64,000 nucleotides of DNA from Methylomonas sp. Lineage in GTDB: Bacteria; Pseudomonadota; Gammaproteobacteria; Methylococcales; Methylomonadaceae. Of this stretch, positions 29,768 through 40,005 are shown one piece after another. The translations under genes and the position numbers were made by a program. The DNA is taken from NCBI GenBank assembly GCA_002929135.1, contig PESC01000054.1, positions 84,840 to 148,839 of the forward strand. The letters run 5' to 3'. Numbering within the stretch: the first letter of the stretch is position 1; every line of letters begins with the position of its first letter. The notes below the pieces were generated by a model that saw nothing but the letters and a program-made list of their open reading frames with translations, was not told the DNA's origin and did no database searches.

Positions 29768-29933
29768 GCTTGCAAACCTCTGGCGACGACTGAACGGCGA
29801 CCTGGCCTATCAGAGCTATCTGGCGCACTGGCATGACCATCATGCCGCTTCAGGCCAGGCTCCCTTGACCCGCAAAGCCTTCTTCGCCGAAGAAACCCGG
29901 CGCAAATGGAATGGGATCAAACGCTGTTGTTGA
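29760..29933 (+). CDS. YbdD/YjiX family small protein
   Basis: A 57-residue protein. It has WRRLNGDLAYQSYLAHW, then PLTRKAFFAEE, and ends RKWNGIKRCC, the full pattern of the YbdD/YjiX (DUF466) family. Family genes normally follow the carbon-starvation peptide/pyruvate transporter gene cstA; here the gene overlaps a PilZ gene by 8 bases and no transporter is present. The double cysteine at the C-terminus is conserved. Function of the family is unclear, thought to assist CstA-type transporters. Confidence 0.88.
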   Translation: MRKLANLWRRLNGDLAYQSYLAHWHDHHAASGQAPLTRKAFFAEETRRKWNGIKRCC

Positions 29934-29934
29934 A

Positions 29935-30396
29935 TTATCGGCTGTAAGACTTGGACTGAGTCATCAATTCGGCAACCGCCCGATTGGCTAGAGCGTCGGC
30001 CCGTTCGTTGCCTGGATCACCGGCATGGCCCTTTACCCAGTTCCAGGTTATGTCGTGGCCTTGGCGGGCGGCGTCGAGTCGGCGCCAGAGGTCGTCGTTT
30101 TTCACCGGCTGGTTGCCCGCCGTTTTCCAGCCGCGCTTTTTCCAGTTCACCATCCATTCGGTGATGCCTTGTAAAACGTATTTGGAATCGGTGTGCAATT
30201 TGACGCTGCATGGCCGTTTCAAGGCTTCCAGCGCCTGAATGGCGGCCATCAGCTCCATGCGGTTGTTGGTGGTTTGCGCTTCGCCACCGTGGAGTTGCTT
30301 TTCGCTGTCTTTGTAACGCAGAAACACGCCCCAGCCGCCCGGGCCCGGATTGCCTTTGCAGGCGCCATCGGTGTAGATCACCACGACATCAGTCAT
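29935..30396 (-). CDS. rnhA: Ribonuclease HI
   Basis: A 153-residue endonuclease that cuts the RNA strand of RNA-DNA hybrids. The four catalytic acids are at the E. coli positions: Asp10 ([11 protein letters not shown]), Glu48 (NNRMELMAA), Asp70 (HTDSKYV) and Asp134 (ERADALAN). Length equals the E. coli enzyme. It converges on the YbdD gene with one base between stops. It overlaps the upstream methyltransferase by 8 bases, matching the yafS-rnhA order of Gammaproteobacteria, but dnaQ does not follow. Confidence 0.97.
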   Translation of the reverse strand: MTDVVVIYTDGACKGNPGPGGWGVFLRYKDSEKQLHGGEAQTTNNRMELMAAIQALEALKRPCSVKLHTDSKYVLQGITEWMVNWKKRGWKTAGNQPVKNDDLWRRLDAARQGHDITWNWVKGHAGDPGNERADALANRAVAELMTQSKSYSR

Positions 30397-31114
30397 CGCA
30401 TACGTCCTGGTTCAAGGGTTGATTTTCGACGCCCGCACCTGCCGTCGCCAATGTCGTTTGCGATGATCTGACTGGCGTCAGCGGAATCAGCGAATACTGG
30501 CGCTTGACGGCTTTGAGACCATAAGCCATTGAAAGCAGCCGCAGCAATGGCGAGCCGAATTCGCCCTGGGTAATGGCGAATGAGTCCAGGCCGAATTCTA
30601 CCGTGTTGACCAATTCGAAATTCAGCAACTTCAGCCAGTCCTGAACCCGCCGCCGGGAAATGAAGTGCGCGCGCCAGGAATCGGCCAGCTTCATGTCCCA
30701 GAGAAACTGAAAACGGACATACGGGCTATGAGGGTTGAAACACAGCATCAGCAGTTCGCCACCCGGTTTGAGTACGCGATCGACTTCGCGCAGGGTCTGA
30801 AAGCGTTTGGCGTCGAATTCCAGCATGTGCGGGATGATGACCAAATCCATGGATTCGGTCTGAACCGGTAACTTACTGGCTTTGGCAACCACTTTCAGGG
30901 CGCCGCTTTCGCCCAGGCCTTTGTCATCGAGAATGAGATAGTTGTTGTAAAGCGAGCAGTCGACGAAGCTTTGTTCCCAGCCCAGACCACCGATTTGCAA
31001 CTGTGTCTGCTTGCAACTGACCGTGATGCCGCGCTTCAAATACTGGGTTTCCATGGTCTGCAACAGCTTGCCGCGCGGCGTTTGATACAGGGTGAACAGG
31101 AACGATCTCTTCAT
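30389..31114 (-). CDS. Class I SAM-dependent methyltransferase, YafS-like
   Basis: A 241-residue protein with a methyltransferase fold: [14 protein letters not shown] is the post-III region and [20 protein letters not shown] is the motif typical of UbiE/YafS-type enzymes. The N-terminal SAM-binding glycine loop is not classical here ([11 protein letters not shown]). The frame is open 36 codons upstream; ATG 31114 is chosen to match relatives, though no clear ribosome site is visible. The position, before rnhA and divergent from mltD, matches yafS in E. coli. Substrate unknown. Confidence 0.8.
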   Translation of the reverse strand: MKRSFLFTLYQTPRGKLLQTMETQYLKRGITVSCKQTQLQIGGLGWEQSFVDCSLYNNYLILDDKGLGESGALKVVAKASKLPVQTESMDLVIIPHMLEFDAKRFQTLREVDRVLKPGGELLMLCFNPHSPYVRFQFLWDMKLADSWRAHFISRRRVQDWLKLLNFELVNTVEFGLDSFAITQGEFGSPLLRLLSMAYGLKAVKRQYSLIPLTPVRSSQTTLATAGAGVENQPLNQDVCDD

Positions 31115-31203
31115 CAGGAATGTGCCGGAAGTACAGGTTTTTTTTGGAAAATTGCGTTTGCCCGTGATAGCATCGGGCCTTTTTATTTTAGCGAGTAAAG
31201 ACA

Positions 31204-32811
31204 ATGCCCCGCTCAATTTCAAAAAAATCGGCCCGACATCTGTCCTATCTGCTACCTGTTCTGTTGATGGCAGGCTGTAGCCAAACCGCCCAAAAGGAGC
31301 ACGTTTCCCAGTCTTACACCAGCAAGTTTTCGGTATTTACCCGTGGTCAGGGCAGCGCCAGAAACCTGAAGTTCAAACAGGGCGAAAAAAACGAAACCAA
31401 CGAAAACGTGACAGTGTGGGATCGAATGCTGTCGCTTTATGCCCTGCCTGAAATCGACAATGCCCGCATCGACCGCGAAATCAACGGTTATTTGCGCAAC
31501 CCGGAGTATCTGAGCCGCGTTCAACAGCGCGCCGAGCCTTATCTGCATTTCATTCTGAACGAAATCGAAGCCAAAAACATTCCTGGCGAAATGGCCTTGT
31601 TGCCGATCGTTGAGAGTGCGTTCAAACCCAATGCCGAATCACCGGCACAGGCTTCAGGTTTGTGGCAGTTCATTCCGCCAACTGGCAGGCTGTATGGCCT
31701 GGAGCAAAACAAATGGTACGACGGCCGCCGTGACATCATCGAATCCACCCAGGCTGCCACCCGCTTCCTGAAAGAACTCAGCGCAGAATTCAACAACGAC
31801 TGGCTGCTGGCTCTGGCGTCTTACAACACCGGCAAGGGCAACATCCGCAATGCCGTCGAGCGTAACGCCGCCAATGGTTTGCCGACCGATTTCTGGTCGT
31901 TGAACCTTAATAGCGAAACCTCAGCCTACGTGCCGCGCTTGCTGGCCATCGCCAAGATTTTCGCCAATCCGGAAAAATACAACATCAACCTGCACCAGAT
32001 TGCCGATCAGCCATATTTCGAAATGATCGATGTCAAATCGCAACTCGATCTGACCAAGGCGGCGGAAATGGCGCAAACCCCGATCGACGACCTGATGAAA
32101 CTCAATCCGGGCTTCAACCGCCGCAGCACGGCACCCAACGGCCCCCACCGCCTGCTGATTCCGGTCGACAAGGCCGGAGCCTTCAAGGAGAAACTGGCGG
32201 AATTGCCGCGTCATGAGCGCATCAAGTGGGAGCACCACGCCATCGGCAAGAAAGAAACCCTGAGGAGCATCGCGCAAGCGCATAACACCACGGTCGACGA
32301 AATCATCGCCATCAACCACTTGGATGACGACAATATCGAACCCGGCAAGGTATTGCTGATACCGATGTCGTATCAAACGGCCAAAGGCGACAACGAGCCA
32401 TCAGCCGTTACTGCCAACAAGCCACAAAACCCGCCGCAGCCGCAGCTTACCAAGCAGGTGTACACGGTCAAGAAAGGCGATACCTTGTGGAGTTTGTCGC
32501 AGCGCTTCTCGGTCGACAAGGACGACATCGTGAGCTGGAACAAATTATCGGCCAAAGCCGCGCTCAAGCCCGGCCAAAAGCTGACTCTCAAGAAAACCGG
32601 CGGCACGATCGCAGTGGCGTCCACGGCACCCGCCATCAAACAAATTGCTTACACTGTCAAGGCGGGCGACACCCTAGCCAAAATTTCCAGGAAATTCAAT
32701 GTCAACGTCACCGATCTGCGCAAGTGGAACAACGTACCCAAAAACCAGGCCGACATCAAACCTGGTGCCAAACTGAAAATCATGGTGGAAGCCAGCCAGG
32801 CATCCTCCTGA
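31204..32811 (+). CDS. mltD: Membrane-bound lytic murein transglycosylase D
   Basis: A 535-residue lipoprotein that cleaves peptidoglycan to anhydro-muropeptides. The lipobox LMAGC places Cys23 as the lipidated residue. The SLT domain (about 110-230) carries the catalytic glutamate in LPIVESAFKP and the QASGLWQFIPPTGR motif. Three LysM repeats follow, near residues 340, 420 and 480 (for example YTVKKGDTLWSLSQRF), which bind glycan strands. Domain order equals E. coli MltD with one extra LysM. It is divergent from yafS-like and followed by a strong terminator. Confidence 0.95.
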   Translation: MPRSISKKSARHLSYLLPVLLMAGCSQTAQKEHVSQSYTSKFSVFTRGQGSARNLKFKQGEKNETNENVTVWDRMLSLYALPEIDNARIDREINGYLRNPEYLSRVQQRAEPYLHFILNEIEAKNIPGEMALLPIVESAFKPNAESPAQASGLWQFIPPTGRLYGLEQNKWYDGRRDIIESTQAATRFLKELSAEFNNDWLLALASYNTGKGNIRNAVERNAANGLPTDFWSLNLNSETSAYVPRLLAIAKIFANPEKYNINLHQIADQPYFEMIDVKSQLDLTKAAEMAQTPIDDLMKLNPGFNRRSTAPNGPHRLLIPVDKAGAFKEKLAELPRHERIKWEHHAIGKKETLRSIAQAHNTTVDEIIAINHLDDDNIEPGKVLLIPMSYQTAKGDNEPSAVTANKPQNPPQPQLTKQVYTVKKGDTLWSLSQRFSVDKDDIVSWNKLSAKAALKPGQKLTLKKTGGTIAVASTAPAIKQIAYTVKAGDTLAKISRKFNVNVTDLRKWNNVPKNQADIKPGAKLKIMVEASQASS

Positions 32812-32832
32812 CAGTTCGGATTTTGCCATAAC

Positions 32833-32872
32833 AAAAGGCGCGACCGGAGATTACCGGTCGCGCCTTTTTTTT
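32833..32872 (+). terminator. Bidirectional intrinsic terminator between mltD and sucD
   Basis: A 15-base arm, AAAAGGCGCGACCGG (32833-32847), pairs with CCGGTCGCGCCTTTT (32854-32868) across a 6-base loop, and eight T residues end at 32872. The A-run on the other side provides a T-run on the minus strand, so it should end both mltD and the convergent sucCD transcript. Confidence 0.92.
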
Positions 32873-32892
32873 GTGCGCAGGATGCGCTGGAG

Positions 32893-33759
32893 TCAAAAAC
32901 ACGCCCGCATTGCAGCACCAATATCGGACGGCGAACTGACCATGCTGACCCCGGCGGCCTGCATCGCGGCGATTTTCCCGGCGGCGGTACCCGTACCGCC
33001 GGTGACGATGGCACCGGCATGGCCCATACGCTTGCCGGGCGGCGCAGTCTGACCGGCGATGTAACCAACCACCGGCTTGCTGACGTGGGCCTTGATGAAA
33101 TCGGCCGCCTGCTCCTCGTCGCTGCCGCCGATCTCGCCTATCATCACCATGCCATGGGTATCGGGGTCGTCCTGGAAACGCTGGAGTACGTCGATGAAGT
33201 TCATGCCGCGTATCGGGTCGCCGCCGATGCCGACGCAAGTGCTCTGACCCAGGCCTTCGCGCGTGGTTTGATGCACGGCTTCGTAGGTCAGCGTACCGGA
33301 GCGCGACACGATGCCTATCCTGCCGGGCATGTGAATATGACCCGGCATGATGCCGATCTTGCATTGACCAGGTGTGATGACGCCGGGGCAGTTGGGGCCG
33401 ACCAGCAGCGACTTCGTACCCTGCATCGCGGCTTTGACCTTCATCATCTGCAATACCGGAATGCCTTCGGTGATGCAAACGATCAGCCCGATACCGGCAT
33501 CGACCGCTTCCAGAATGGCGTCGGCGGCAAAAAGCGGTGGCACGTAAATCATCGTTGCGCTGGCTCCGGTAGCCCTGACGGCCTGTTCGACGGTGTCGAA
33601 CACCGGCAGCCCCAGATGAGCCGAACCACCGCGCCCCGGCGTAACGCCGCCGACCAGTTGGGTGCCATAGGCCAGAGCCTGTTCGGAGTGGAAGGTGCCT
33701 TGTTTGCCGGTGAAGCCCTGGCAGATGACTTGAGTGTTGCTGTCGATCAAAATGCTCAT
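32893..33759 (-). CDS. sucD: Succinate-CoA ligase alpha subunit
   Basis: A 288-residue subunit of the TCA-cycle enzyme that interconverts succinyl-CoA and succinate with ATP or GTP. The CoA-binding Rossmann start ([18 protein letters not shown]), [11 protein letters not shown] and the phosphorylated histidine region [14 protein letters not shown] are present. It overlaps sucC by 4 bases (ATGA). In methylotrophs the very similar malate thiokinase MtkB can be confused with it. No serine-cycle genes are adjacent, so sucD is the better call. Confidence 0.88.
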   Translation of the reverse strand: MSILIDSNTQVICQGFTGKQGTFHSEQALAYGTQLVGGVTPGRGGSAHLGLPVFDTVEQAVRATGASATMIYVPPLFAADAILEAVDAGIGLIVCITEGIPVLQMMKVKAAMQGTKSLLVGPNCPGVITPGQCKIGIMPGHIHMPGRIGIVSRSGTLTYEAVHQTTREGLGQSTCVGIGGDPIRGMNFIDVLQRFQDDPDTHGMVMIGEIGGSDEEQAADFIKAHVSKPVVGYIAGQTAPPGKRMGHAGAIVTGGTGTAAGKIAAMQAAGVSMVSSPSDIGAAMRACF

Positions 33760-34928
33760 GCGTGTTTACCCTCTGCAAGCGTTACCGCCAGTTCGGCGGC
33801 TTGATTCAGGTCTTCGGCGGCAACCAGCCCCAATCCTGAGTTTTTCAGCATATCCAGGCCTTGCTGGACGTTGGTGCCTTCCAGGCGGACGACGACGGGT
33901 ATGGTCAAGTGCATTTCCTCGACGGCGGCCAATATACCGGCAGCAATAACGTCACATTTGACAATGCCGCCGAAAATATTGACCAGTACGGCTTTGACGT
34001 TGCTGTCGGACAGGATCAGCTTGAAGGCTTCCTTGACTTTTTCAGTGTTGGTACCACCACCGACATCGAGAAAATTGGCCGGTGCGCCACCTTTGAGCTT
34101 GATCATGTCCATCGTCGCCATGGCCAGACCCGCGCCGTTGACCATGCAGCCGATGTTGCCGCTCAGCGTGATGTAGTTGAGGTCGTATTGCTGGGCTTCG
34201 GCCTCTCTGGCGTCTTCCTGGGCGGTGTCACGCAGGGCCGCAATGTCAGGGTGCAGCGCTATGGCGTTGTCGTCGAAATTGATTTTGGCATCGAGCGCGA
34301 CCAAATCGCCCTCATCGGTGACGATCAGCGGGTTGATTTCGATCTGGCTGCAATCCTTGGCCAGGAACAAATCCACCATGCCGTTCAGGATGTTGTGCAA
34401 TTGTGCGTGTTGCTCCTTGGCCAGTCCCAGTGCGTCGGCAATTTGGCGGCCATGATAGGGTTGCAGGCCCGCCGCCGGATGCAGCTTGATCTTGACGATT
34501 TTTTCCGGGGTTTCGGCGGCAACGGCTTCGATGTCCATGCCGCCCGCTGCCGAGGCAATGAACACCAGGCGCTCGCTGTCGCGGTCGAGCAACAGGCTGA
34601 GGTAAAACTCGGTGCGAATGGCGGATGCCTGTTCGACCCAGACACTGTCGACCGGCAAGCCATTGGCATCGGTCTGATGGGTGACCAAGCGCGTTCCCAG
34701 CAGGCTGGTTGCGCCAGCCTTGACCTCATCCAGGCTGCGGGCGACCTTGATGCCGCCAGCCTTGCCACGGGCACCGGCATGAACCTGGGCTTTGACGACC
34801 CAGATCGAACCGGGAATGCCCTGCGCCGCCGTAATGGCTGCGTCGGCAGTGTGGGCCACGGCGCCCAGGGGTACGGGTATCGCAAAATCGCGAAACAGTT
34901 GCTTGGCCTGATATTCGTGAATGTTCAT
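33756..34928 (-). CDS. sucC: Succinate-CoA ligase beta subunit
   Basis: A 390-residue ATP-grasp subunit that binds nucleotide and partners SucD. It begins [15 protein letters not shown], the family N-terminus, with [14 protein letters not shown] (nucleotide loop) and metal ligands in [22 protein letters not shown] and [11 protein letters not shown] are the C-terminal CoA-ligase motifs. Length fits SucC (388). Malate thiokinase MtkA is the alternative, as in sucD. An about 220-base gap before the divergent ParA gene should hold the promoter. Confidence 0.88.
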   Translation of the reverse strand: MNIHEYQAKQLFRDFAIPVPLGAVAHTADAAITAAQGIPGSIWVVKAQVHAGARGKAGGIKVARSLDEVKAGATSLLGTRLVTHQTDANGLPVDSVWVEQASAIRTEFYLSLLLDRDSERLVFIASAAGGMDIEAVAAETPEKIVKIKLHPAAGLQPYHGRQIADALGLAKEQHAQLHNILNGMVDLFLAKDCSQIEINPLIVTDEGDLVALDAKINFDDNAIALHPDIAALRDTAQEDAREAEAQQYDLNYITLSGNIGCMVNGAGLAMATMDMIKLKGGAPANFLDVGGGTNTEKVKEAFKLILSDSNVKAVLVNIFGGIVKCDVIAAGILAAVEEMHLTIPVVVRLEGTNVQQGLDMLKNSGLGLVAAEDLNQAAELAVTLAEGKHA

Positions 34929-35147
34929 GGATCAACTCGCTGGGTGGGAAAAAGAGGGTGCGGTGAATCGGCTTTGCCAGCCTGTTGGCTATTTTATCAA
35001 TGGCAGCAAGGGTTATATCAGGATGTGGTCGCCACAATCGTCACCCGCGTCATGGTCGGCAAGAAATCCTTGTATCCACAATTTCAGGCTTCCGTCAATG
35101 CGTAAGTCCTACTTATAATGACCCACTTTATTTGCCGGAGGTGATTT

Positions 35148-35921
35148 ATGCGCAGGGTGATCTTCAATCAAAAAGGTGGGGTCGGAAAATCCACCATTAC
35201 ATGCAATCTGGCCGCCATCAGCGCCGTCGAAGGCAAGAGAACGCTGGTCATCGACCTGGATGTACAGGGCAACTCCACGCAATACCTGCTAGGCAGCAAA
35301 GTAGCGGAATCCGACAAGACCATTGCCCATTTCTTCAAGGACAGCCTGGGTCTGGGCTTGTTCGGTGGTGGCAAGGAAGGCCTGGATGGCCTGATACACG
35401 TAACCCCCTTCCCCAATCTGTTCGTGCTGCCATCGCATGCCGACCTGGAAGGCTTGCAAAGCCGCCTGGAATCGCGGCATAAAATCTACAAGCTGAAAGA
35501 GGCGCTGGAAAAACTCGAAGGCTTCGATCAGGTTTACATCGATACACCGCCCATCCTCAATTTCTACAGTCTTTCAGCACTGATCGCCGCCGAAAAATGC
35601 CTGATTCCATTCGACTGCGACACCTTCGCCCGCGAAGCGTTGTACACGCTGATGCGATCGATCGCCGAGGTCAAGGCCGACCATAACGAGAAACTGGAAG
35701 TGGAAGGCGTAGTGGTCAACCAATACCAGAAACAAGCCAACCTGCCGCGCCAACTGGTCGACGATCTGGTTGCAGAAGGCCTGCCGGTTCTGGAAGCCAA
35801 AATCTCGACCTCGGTCAAGGTGCGGGAGTCACACAGCGATGCCAAGCCGCTGGTTCATTACGCGCCCTCGCACAAACTCACCGAAGAGTACCGCGCACTG
35901 CATCTGGAAATTCACCGCTGA
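35148..35921 (+). CDS. ParA-family ATPase, orphan
   Basis: A 257-residue P-loop ATPase of the ParA/MinD group. The deviant Walker A NQKGGVGKST at residues 7-16, the switch LVIDLDVQGNSTQYL and Walker B VYIDTPPILN are clear. No ParB, MinE or partner-protein gene is adjacent, so the cargo is unknown; similar lone ParA proteins are common in Gammaproteobacteria. GGAGGTGAT lies 4 bases before the ATG, and TATAAT at 35114-35119 is a likely -10. The gene converges on cysZ with a gap of 9 bases. Confidence 0.88.
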   Translation: MRRVIFNQKGGVGKSTITCNLAAISAVEGKRTLVIDLDVQGNSTQYLLGSKVAESDKTIAHFFKDSLGLGLFGGGKEGLDGLIHVTPFPNLFVLPSHADLEGLQSRLESRHKIYKLKEALEKLEGFDQVYIDTPPILNFYSLSALIAAEKCLIPFDCDTFAREALYTLMRSIAEVKADHNEKLEVEGVVVNQYQKQANLPRQLVDDLVAEGLPVLEAKISTSVKVRESHSDAKPLVHYAPSHKLTEEYRALHLEIHR

Positions 35922-35930
35922 AACACGGTC

Positions 35931-36653
35931 TCATTGCTGCTGTGTCTGCCGGTCGATATACAGCGTGGCGGCAATGACGGCGACCTTGCCCATGACTAGA
36001 TTCAACATCGGCAGCGTCAGCCCCAGGCCGGTCAAGCCGCCAAAGCTCAACATGCTCCAGCGGGCATTGTTCAAAAACTGCTTTTGTTCCGGGAATGTCA
36101 GGCCGCGATTTTCCAACGGGTAGGCCATGAATTCCATGGCCACACCCCAGGCCGAGAACAGCATCCACAACACCGGCGCGACGATATTGACGACCGGAAT
36201 CAGCGATAACACCAGCAACGGCAGTATACGAGCCAGCAAATAACCCATGCGCTTGAGTTCGCCCAGGAAAATTCTGTCCCACGGCGCTTCGTCAACCGTG
36301 ATGGCGTGGCCGTGAATCAATTGCAACACCCGCGCCGACAATTGACAGTACCAGGGCGCGGCGATCATATTAGCCAGCAAAGTGAAGCTGAAGAAACCCA
36401 CCACCAGAAAACTGACGAAAAACAGCGGCCACAGCAACCAGTTGAGCCAGTGCAGCCAGTCCGGGATGAATTGCTGGATCAGCACATCCATCCAGTGATA
36501 GCCCAGCACGAACGCGCCGCTGTAGATCACGAGGTTGATGACCAGCGGCATCAGCAGGTACTTGCGTAACTGCGGGTGAGTCAGCAGCTTGAACGCCTCC
36601 AGCAAGCACGACAACACCAACGCAGGATTTTGGCCTGGTTTCAGATTCAGCAT
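35931..36653 (-). CDS. cysZ: Sulfate transporter CysZ
   Basis: A 240-residue inner-membrane protein of the CysZ (EI24) family, which imports sulfate for cysteine synthesis. About four to six hydrophobic segments are seen; the N-terminus [20 protein letters not shown] and the segments [20 protein letters not shown] and RGLTFPEQK are typical. Length matches E. coli CysZ (253). Its start overlaps the mtnA stop by 7 bases, so it is translated from the mtnA transcript. Transport function is from family knowledge. Confidence 0.88.
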   Translation of the reverse strand: MLNLKPGQNPALVLSCLLEAFKLLTHPQLRKYLLMPLVINLVIYSGAFVLGYHWMDVLIQQFIPDWLHWLNWLLWPLFFVSFLVVGFFSFTLLANMIAAPWYCQLSARVLQLIHGHAITVDEAPWDRIFLGELKRMGYLLARILPLLVLSLIPVVNIVAPVLWMLFSAWGVAMEFMAYPLENRGLTFPEQKQFLNNARWSMLSFGGLTGLGLTLPMLNLVMGKVAVIAATLYIDRQTQQQ

Positions 36654-37690
36654 GGTGCCAGACTCCCGACACCGTGCCGTCCGGGTTGCATGATCGCCCC
36701 GCGTTCGGTGACGATGGTGGTAATCAGCTCGGCAGGGGTGACATCGAATACCGGGTTCCAGGCGTCGATCGGTGAGCCGTCATCCAGATAGCACGCGGGC
36801 AGCAGTTCGCGGGCGTCGCGCTCCTCGATGTGAATGCCGTCGCCGCTGTTCAGATCGAAATCGAAAGTCGATGTAGGCGCGGCCACCATGAATTTGACAC
36901 CATGCTGTTTGGCCAGAACAGCCAGCGAGTAAGTGCCGATCTTATTGGCGACATCGCCATTGGCCGCGATGCGATCGGCACCGACCACAATCCAATCTAT
37001 CTTGCCGGACTTCATCAGCCAGGCCGCCGCCGAGTCGGCAATCAGCGTTGCCGGGATGCCGTCCTGCGCCAGCTCCCACACGGTCAGGCGTGCGCCTTGC
37101 AGCCAGGGGCGGGTTTCACCGGCATAAACCTGGGCCAGTTTGCCGCGTTTGTGCAGGCTGCGAATCACGCCCAACGCCGTGCCATAACCACCCGTCGCCA
37201 GCGCACCGGCATTGCAATGGGTCAGTACCGCTTGGGTATCGCCGATGATGTCGGCACCGCGTTCACCCATGGCGAGATTGGCGGCGATGTCATCACTATG
37301 AATCCGTTGTGCCAGCGCCGTTAGTGCGGGAATTGGATCAGTGGGGTGGCTGCCGATTGCCGCACGCATGTTATCCAACGCCCAGAACAGATTGACCGCC
37401 GTTGGCCGTGAGGCGGCAAGCCCGGCCATATCGGCGGCCACCCGATCTTGCCAGTCGGCTGCCGGGTAATGCGACATGGCCGACAACACCACGCCATAGG
37501 CCGCCGCAATACCAATCGCCGGTGCGCCCCGCACCCGCATCGAGGCGATGGCTTCGGCCACACCGGCGGCATCGGTGTATTCGTCGTAATGCATCTGTTG
37601 CGGCAGTCGCCGCTGATCCAGCACCTTCAGACTATGGTCGCTCCAGATCAGCGAGTGCGAAGCGAGGGGGGGGGGCGTTTTGTCGTTCAT
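36647..37690 (-). CDS. mtnA: S-methyl-5-thioribose-1-phosphate isomerase
   Basis: A 347-residue enzyme that turns methylthioribose-1-phosphate into the ribulose form in methionine salvage. The eIF2B-like fold shows [15 protein letters not shown], the catalytic cysteine in [19 protein letters not shown] and the catalytic aspartate in [15 protein letters not shown] 37690 is chosen over 25 upstream codons because MNDKT and the [18 protein letters not shown] that follows fit the family. Codons 5-9 contain a run of ten C bases (prolines), noted separately. Neighbour mtaD makes the upstream step, via methylthioinosine. Confidence 0.94.
   Translation of the reverse strand: MNDKTPPPLASHSLIWSDHSLKVLDQRRLPQQMHYDEYTDAAGVAEAIASMRVRGAPAIGIAAAYGVVLSAMSHYPAADWQDRVAADMAGLAASRPTAVNLFWALDNMRAAIGSHPTDPIPALTALAQRIHSDDIAANLAMGERGADIIGDTQAVLTHCNAGALATGGYGTALGVIRSLHKRGKLAQVYAGETRPWLQGARLTVWELAQDGIPATLIADSAAAWLMKSGKIDWIVVGADRIAANGDVANKIGTYSLAVLAKQHGVKFMVAAPTSTFDFDLNSGDGIHIEERDARELLPACYLDDGSPIDAWNPVFDVTPAELITTIVTERGAIMQPGRHGVGSLAPC
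37666..37675 (-). repeat. Ten-base G/C homopolymer inside mtnA codons 5-9
   Basis: Ten consecutive G residues on the plus strand read as C on the coding strand, within the N-terminal Thr-Pro-Pro-Pro-Leu codons of mtnA. A change in length would move all codons after residue 8 out of frame. Such tracts are slippage-prone and also frequent sequencing-error sites. Confidence 0.9.
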
Positions 37691-37804
37691 GTCCGTGTCA
37701 ACCAATTCAATGAAAACCTGTCGGCCTGGCCTTGTTGTTAGAGAGGACGGAGCCAAGCCTGCCATGAGGCTATAATGCCCGCCTTTTGTGCGTTGGAGTC
37801 AGCG

Positions 37805-39112
37805 ATGGACGTCGATCTCGTCATTCAGCCGCGGTGGATTATACCGGTCGAGCCGGAGCAGGTGCTTTCGGATTGCAGCCTAGTCATTCATGATGGCCGC
37901 ATCGTCGATTTGCTCGACCATGCGGCGGCGCTGCACCGTTACCAACCCAAATCGCTGCAAGTCCTCAATCGACATGCGCTGATTCCCGGCTTCATCAACT
38001 GCCATACCCATGCCGCGATGTCGCTGCTGTCGGGGATTGCCGACGACCTCGCCTTGATGGACTGGCTGGAAAACCATATCTGGCCTGCGGAGCGAACCTG
38101 GATGAGTGAAGCCTTCGTTCGCGACGGCACCGATCTGGCCATTGCCGAAATGCTGCGCGGCGGCACCACCTGCTTCAACGACATGTATTTTTTTCCGGAT
38201 GTGGCAGCGCAGCAAGCCATGGCGCATGGCATCCGCGCCAACATCGGGCTGATCGTGTTCGATTTTCCGACCCTCTGGGCGGAAAATGCCGATGCCTATC
38301 TGGCCAAAGGCCTGGCGCTGCACGAACAGTTACGCCACGAAAACCTGATCAGCCTGTCCTTTGCCCCGCACGCGCCTTACACCGTGTCGGACGGGCCGTT
38401 GCGCAACGTGCGGACGTTTGCCGACGAAATGGGCCTGACCATCCACATGCACGTTCACGAAACCGCGCACGAGCTGCGGCAACAGCACCAAGCCAGCGGC
38501 CAGACACCGCTGGAGCGCCTGGGCGAACTGGGCATGCTGGATGCCTCGTTCATGGCCGTGCACATGACGCAGTTACAGGATGCCGACATCGCCCGCTATG
38601 CCGCCACCGGTGGTCACATCGTGCATTGCCCGGAATCGAATCTGAAACTGGCCAGCGGTTTCTGCCCGGTTGCCGCCTGTCTGGATGCCGGTATCAACGT
38701 CGCCCTGGGTACCGATGGCGCGGCCAGCAACAACGATCTGGACATGCTGGCCGAAATGCGCACGGCTGCCTTGCTGGCCAAAGGCGTGTCCGGCAGGGCC
38801 GATGCCGTACCGGCGATGCAAGCCCTGAAAATGGCAACGATCAACGGTGCCAGGGCGCTTGGGCTGGATCATGAGATTGGCTCGTTGCAAATCGGCAAAG
38901 CCGCCGACGTAGTGGCGATCGATCTGAGCGACATCGAAACCCAGCCGACATTCAACCCACTGGCGCAGATCGTCTACGCCGCCAGTCGGCATCAGGTCAC
39001 TGACGTCTGGGTGGCGGGGCGGCATGTTTTGAACAAGCGCCAGTTGACGACCCTGGACATGGACGATTTGCGCCGACGGGCCGCCGATTGGCAGACGCGT
39101 TTGAGCCGCTAA
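37805..39112 (+). CDS. mtaD: 5'-methylthioadenosine / S-adenosylhomocysteine deaminase
   Basis: A 435-residue amidohydrolase that deaminates methylthioadenosine to methylthioinosine. Zinc ligands appear in GFINCHTHAAMSL, HMHVHETAHE and LGTDGAASNNDLDM, as in the family. ATG 37805 has GGAG 7 bases ahead; the frame is open 10 codons more. The same gene order (mtnA, mtaD, ubiG, phosphatase, yciK) occurs, as I remember, in Pseudomonas aeruginosa PA3169-PA3173, where PA3170 was shown to be a methylthioadenosine deaminase. That supports the methylthioinosine route here. Confidence 0.92.
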   Translation: MDVDLVIQPRWIIPVEPEQVLSDCSLVIHDGRIVDLLDHAAALHRYQPKSLQVLNRHALIPGFINCHTHAAMSLLSGIADDLALMDWLENHIWPAERTWMSEAFVRDGTDLAIAEMLRGGTTCFNDMYFFPDVAAQQAMAHGIRANIGLIVFDFPTLWAENADAYLAKGLALHEQLRHENLISLSFAPHAPYTVSDGPLRNVRTFADEMGLTIHMHVHETAHELRQQHQASGQTPLERLGELGMLDASFMAVHMTQLQDADIARYAATGGHIVHCPESNLKLASGFCPVAACLDAGINVALGTDGAASNNDLDMLAEMRTAALLAKGVSGRADAVPAMQALKMATINGARALGLDHEIGSLQIGKAADVVAIDLSDIETQPTFNPLAQIVYAASRHQVTDVWVAGRHVLNKRQLTTLDMDDLRRRAADWQTRLSR

Positions 39113-39295
39113 CCCGGCGCCATACACTGGCCGCAGGTCTGGCGTTGACGCCTGTGCAATAACCTAGTAAAAAAGTAAACTATATCGCCGCACCCATACG
39201 GCATGATTAGCGTAGCGACGGCCCCCGCACAGGTGGGTGGGCAGAACGAAACCATCCCAAGCAACGCAAACTTACAGCCACGGCTCTTATTCCTC

Positions 39296-40003
39296 ATGAC
39301 AGCAACCGACAACGTACACCCCCACGAAATCCACAAATTCGGCTCGCAGGCCGAACATTGGTGGGATCCGAATGGCGAGTTCAAAACCCTGCACGACGTC
39401 AACCCGTTGCGTTTGCAGTTCATTGCCGATCATTGCACGCTGAGCGGCGCCCGCGTCGTCGATGTCGGTTGTGGCGGCGGCATTTTGACGGAAGCTCTGG
39501 CCAAAGCCGGGGCGGATGCGCTGGGCATAGACCTGAGCGAAGAATTGATCGACATCGCCGATCTGCACGGTCTGGAATCCGGCGTGACCGCCCAGTACCG
39601 CAAAATCAGCGCCGAGGCGCTGGCTGCCGAACAAGCGGCAAGCTTCGATCACGTCACCTGTATGGAAATGCTCGAACACGTACCCGATCCAGCATCCATC
39701 ATTCGGGCTTGTGCCACATTGGTCAAACCCGGCGGCCTGGTGTTTTTTTCGACACTGAACCGGGTGCCGAAAGCCTGGCTGCTGGCCATCGTTGCGGCCG
39801 AGCATCTGCTGAACATGGTGCCCAAGGGTACGCACGACTACAAAACCTTCATCAAACCGTCGGAGCTGAGCCAGATGGCGCGCGATGCCGGTCTGGAATT
39901 GCAAACGCTGGTCGGCATCGAATACCACCCCTTCAGCAAACGATTCAGCCTAGGGCGCGACATCGATGTCAATTACATTGCCGCCTTCAAGGCAGCGGAG
40001 TGA
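39296..40003 (+). CDS. ubiG: Ubiquinone biosynthesis O-methyltransferase
   Basis: A 235-residue SAM-dependent methyltransferase that performs both O-methylations in ubiquinone synthesis. The FGSQAEHWWDPNGEFKTLH start, VVDVGCGGGILTEALA (SAM loop) and FDHVTCMEMLEHVPDP are diagnostic, with DVNYIAAFKA at the C-terminus. ATG 39296 is chosen over 31 upstream codons because it gives the family N-terminus; no strong ribosome site is visible. The phosphatase gene begins 2 bases after the stop. Confidence 0.94.
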   Translation: MTATDNVHPHEIHKFGSQAEHWWDPNGEFKTLHDVNPLRLQFIADHCTLSGARVVDVGCGGGILTEALAKAGADALGIDLSEELIDIADLHGLESGVTAQYRKISAEALAAEQAASFDHVTCMEMLEHVPDPASIIRACATLVKPGGLVFFSTLNRVPKAWLLAIVAAEHLLNMVPKGTHDYKTFIKPSELSQMARDAGLELQTLVGIEYHPFSKRFSLGRDIDVNYIAAFKAAE

Positions 40004-40005
40004 CG

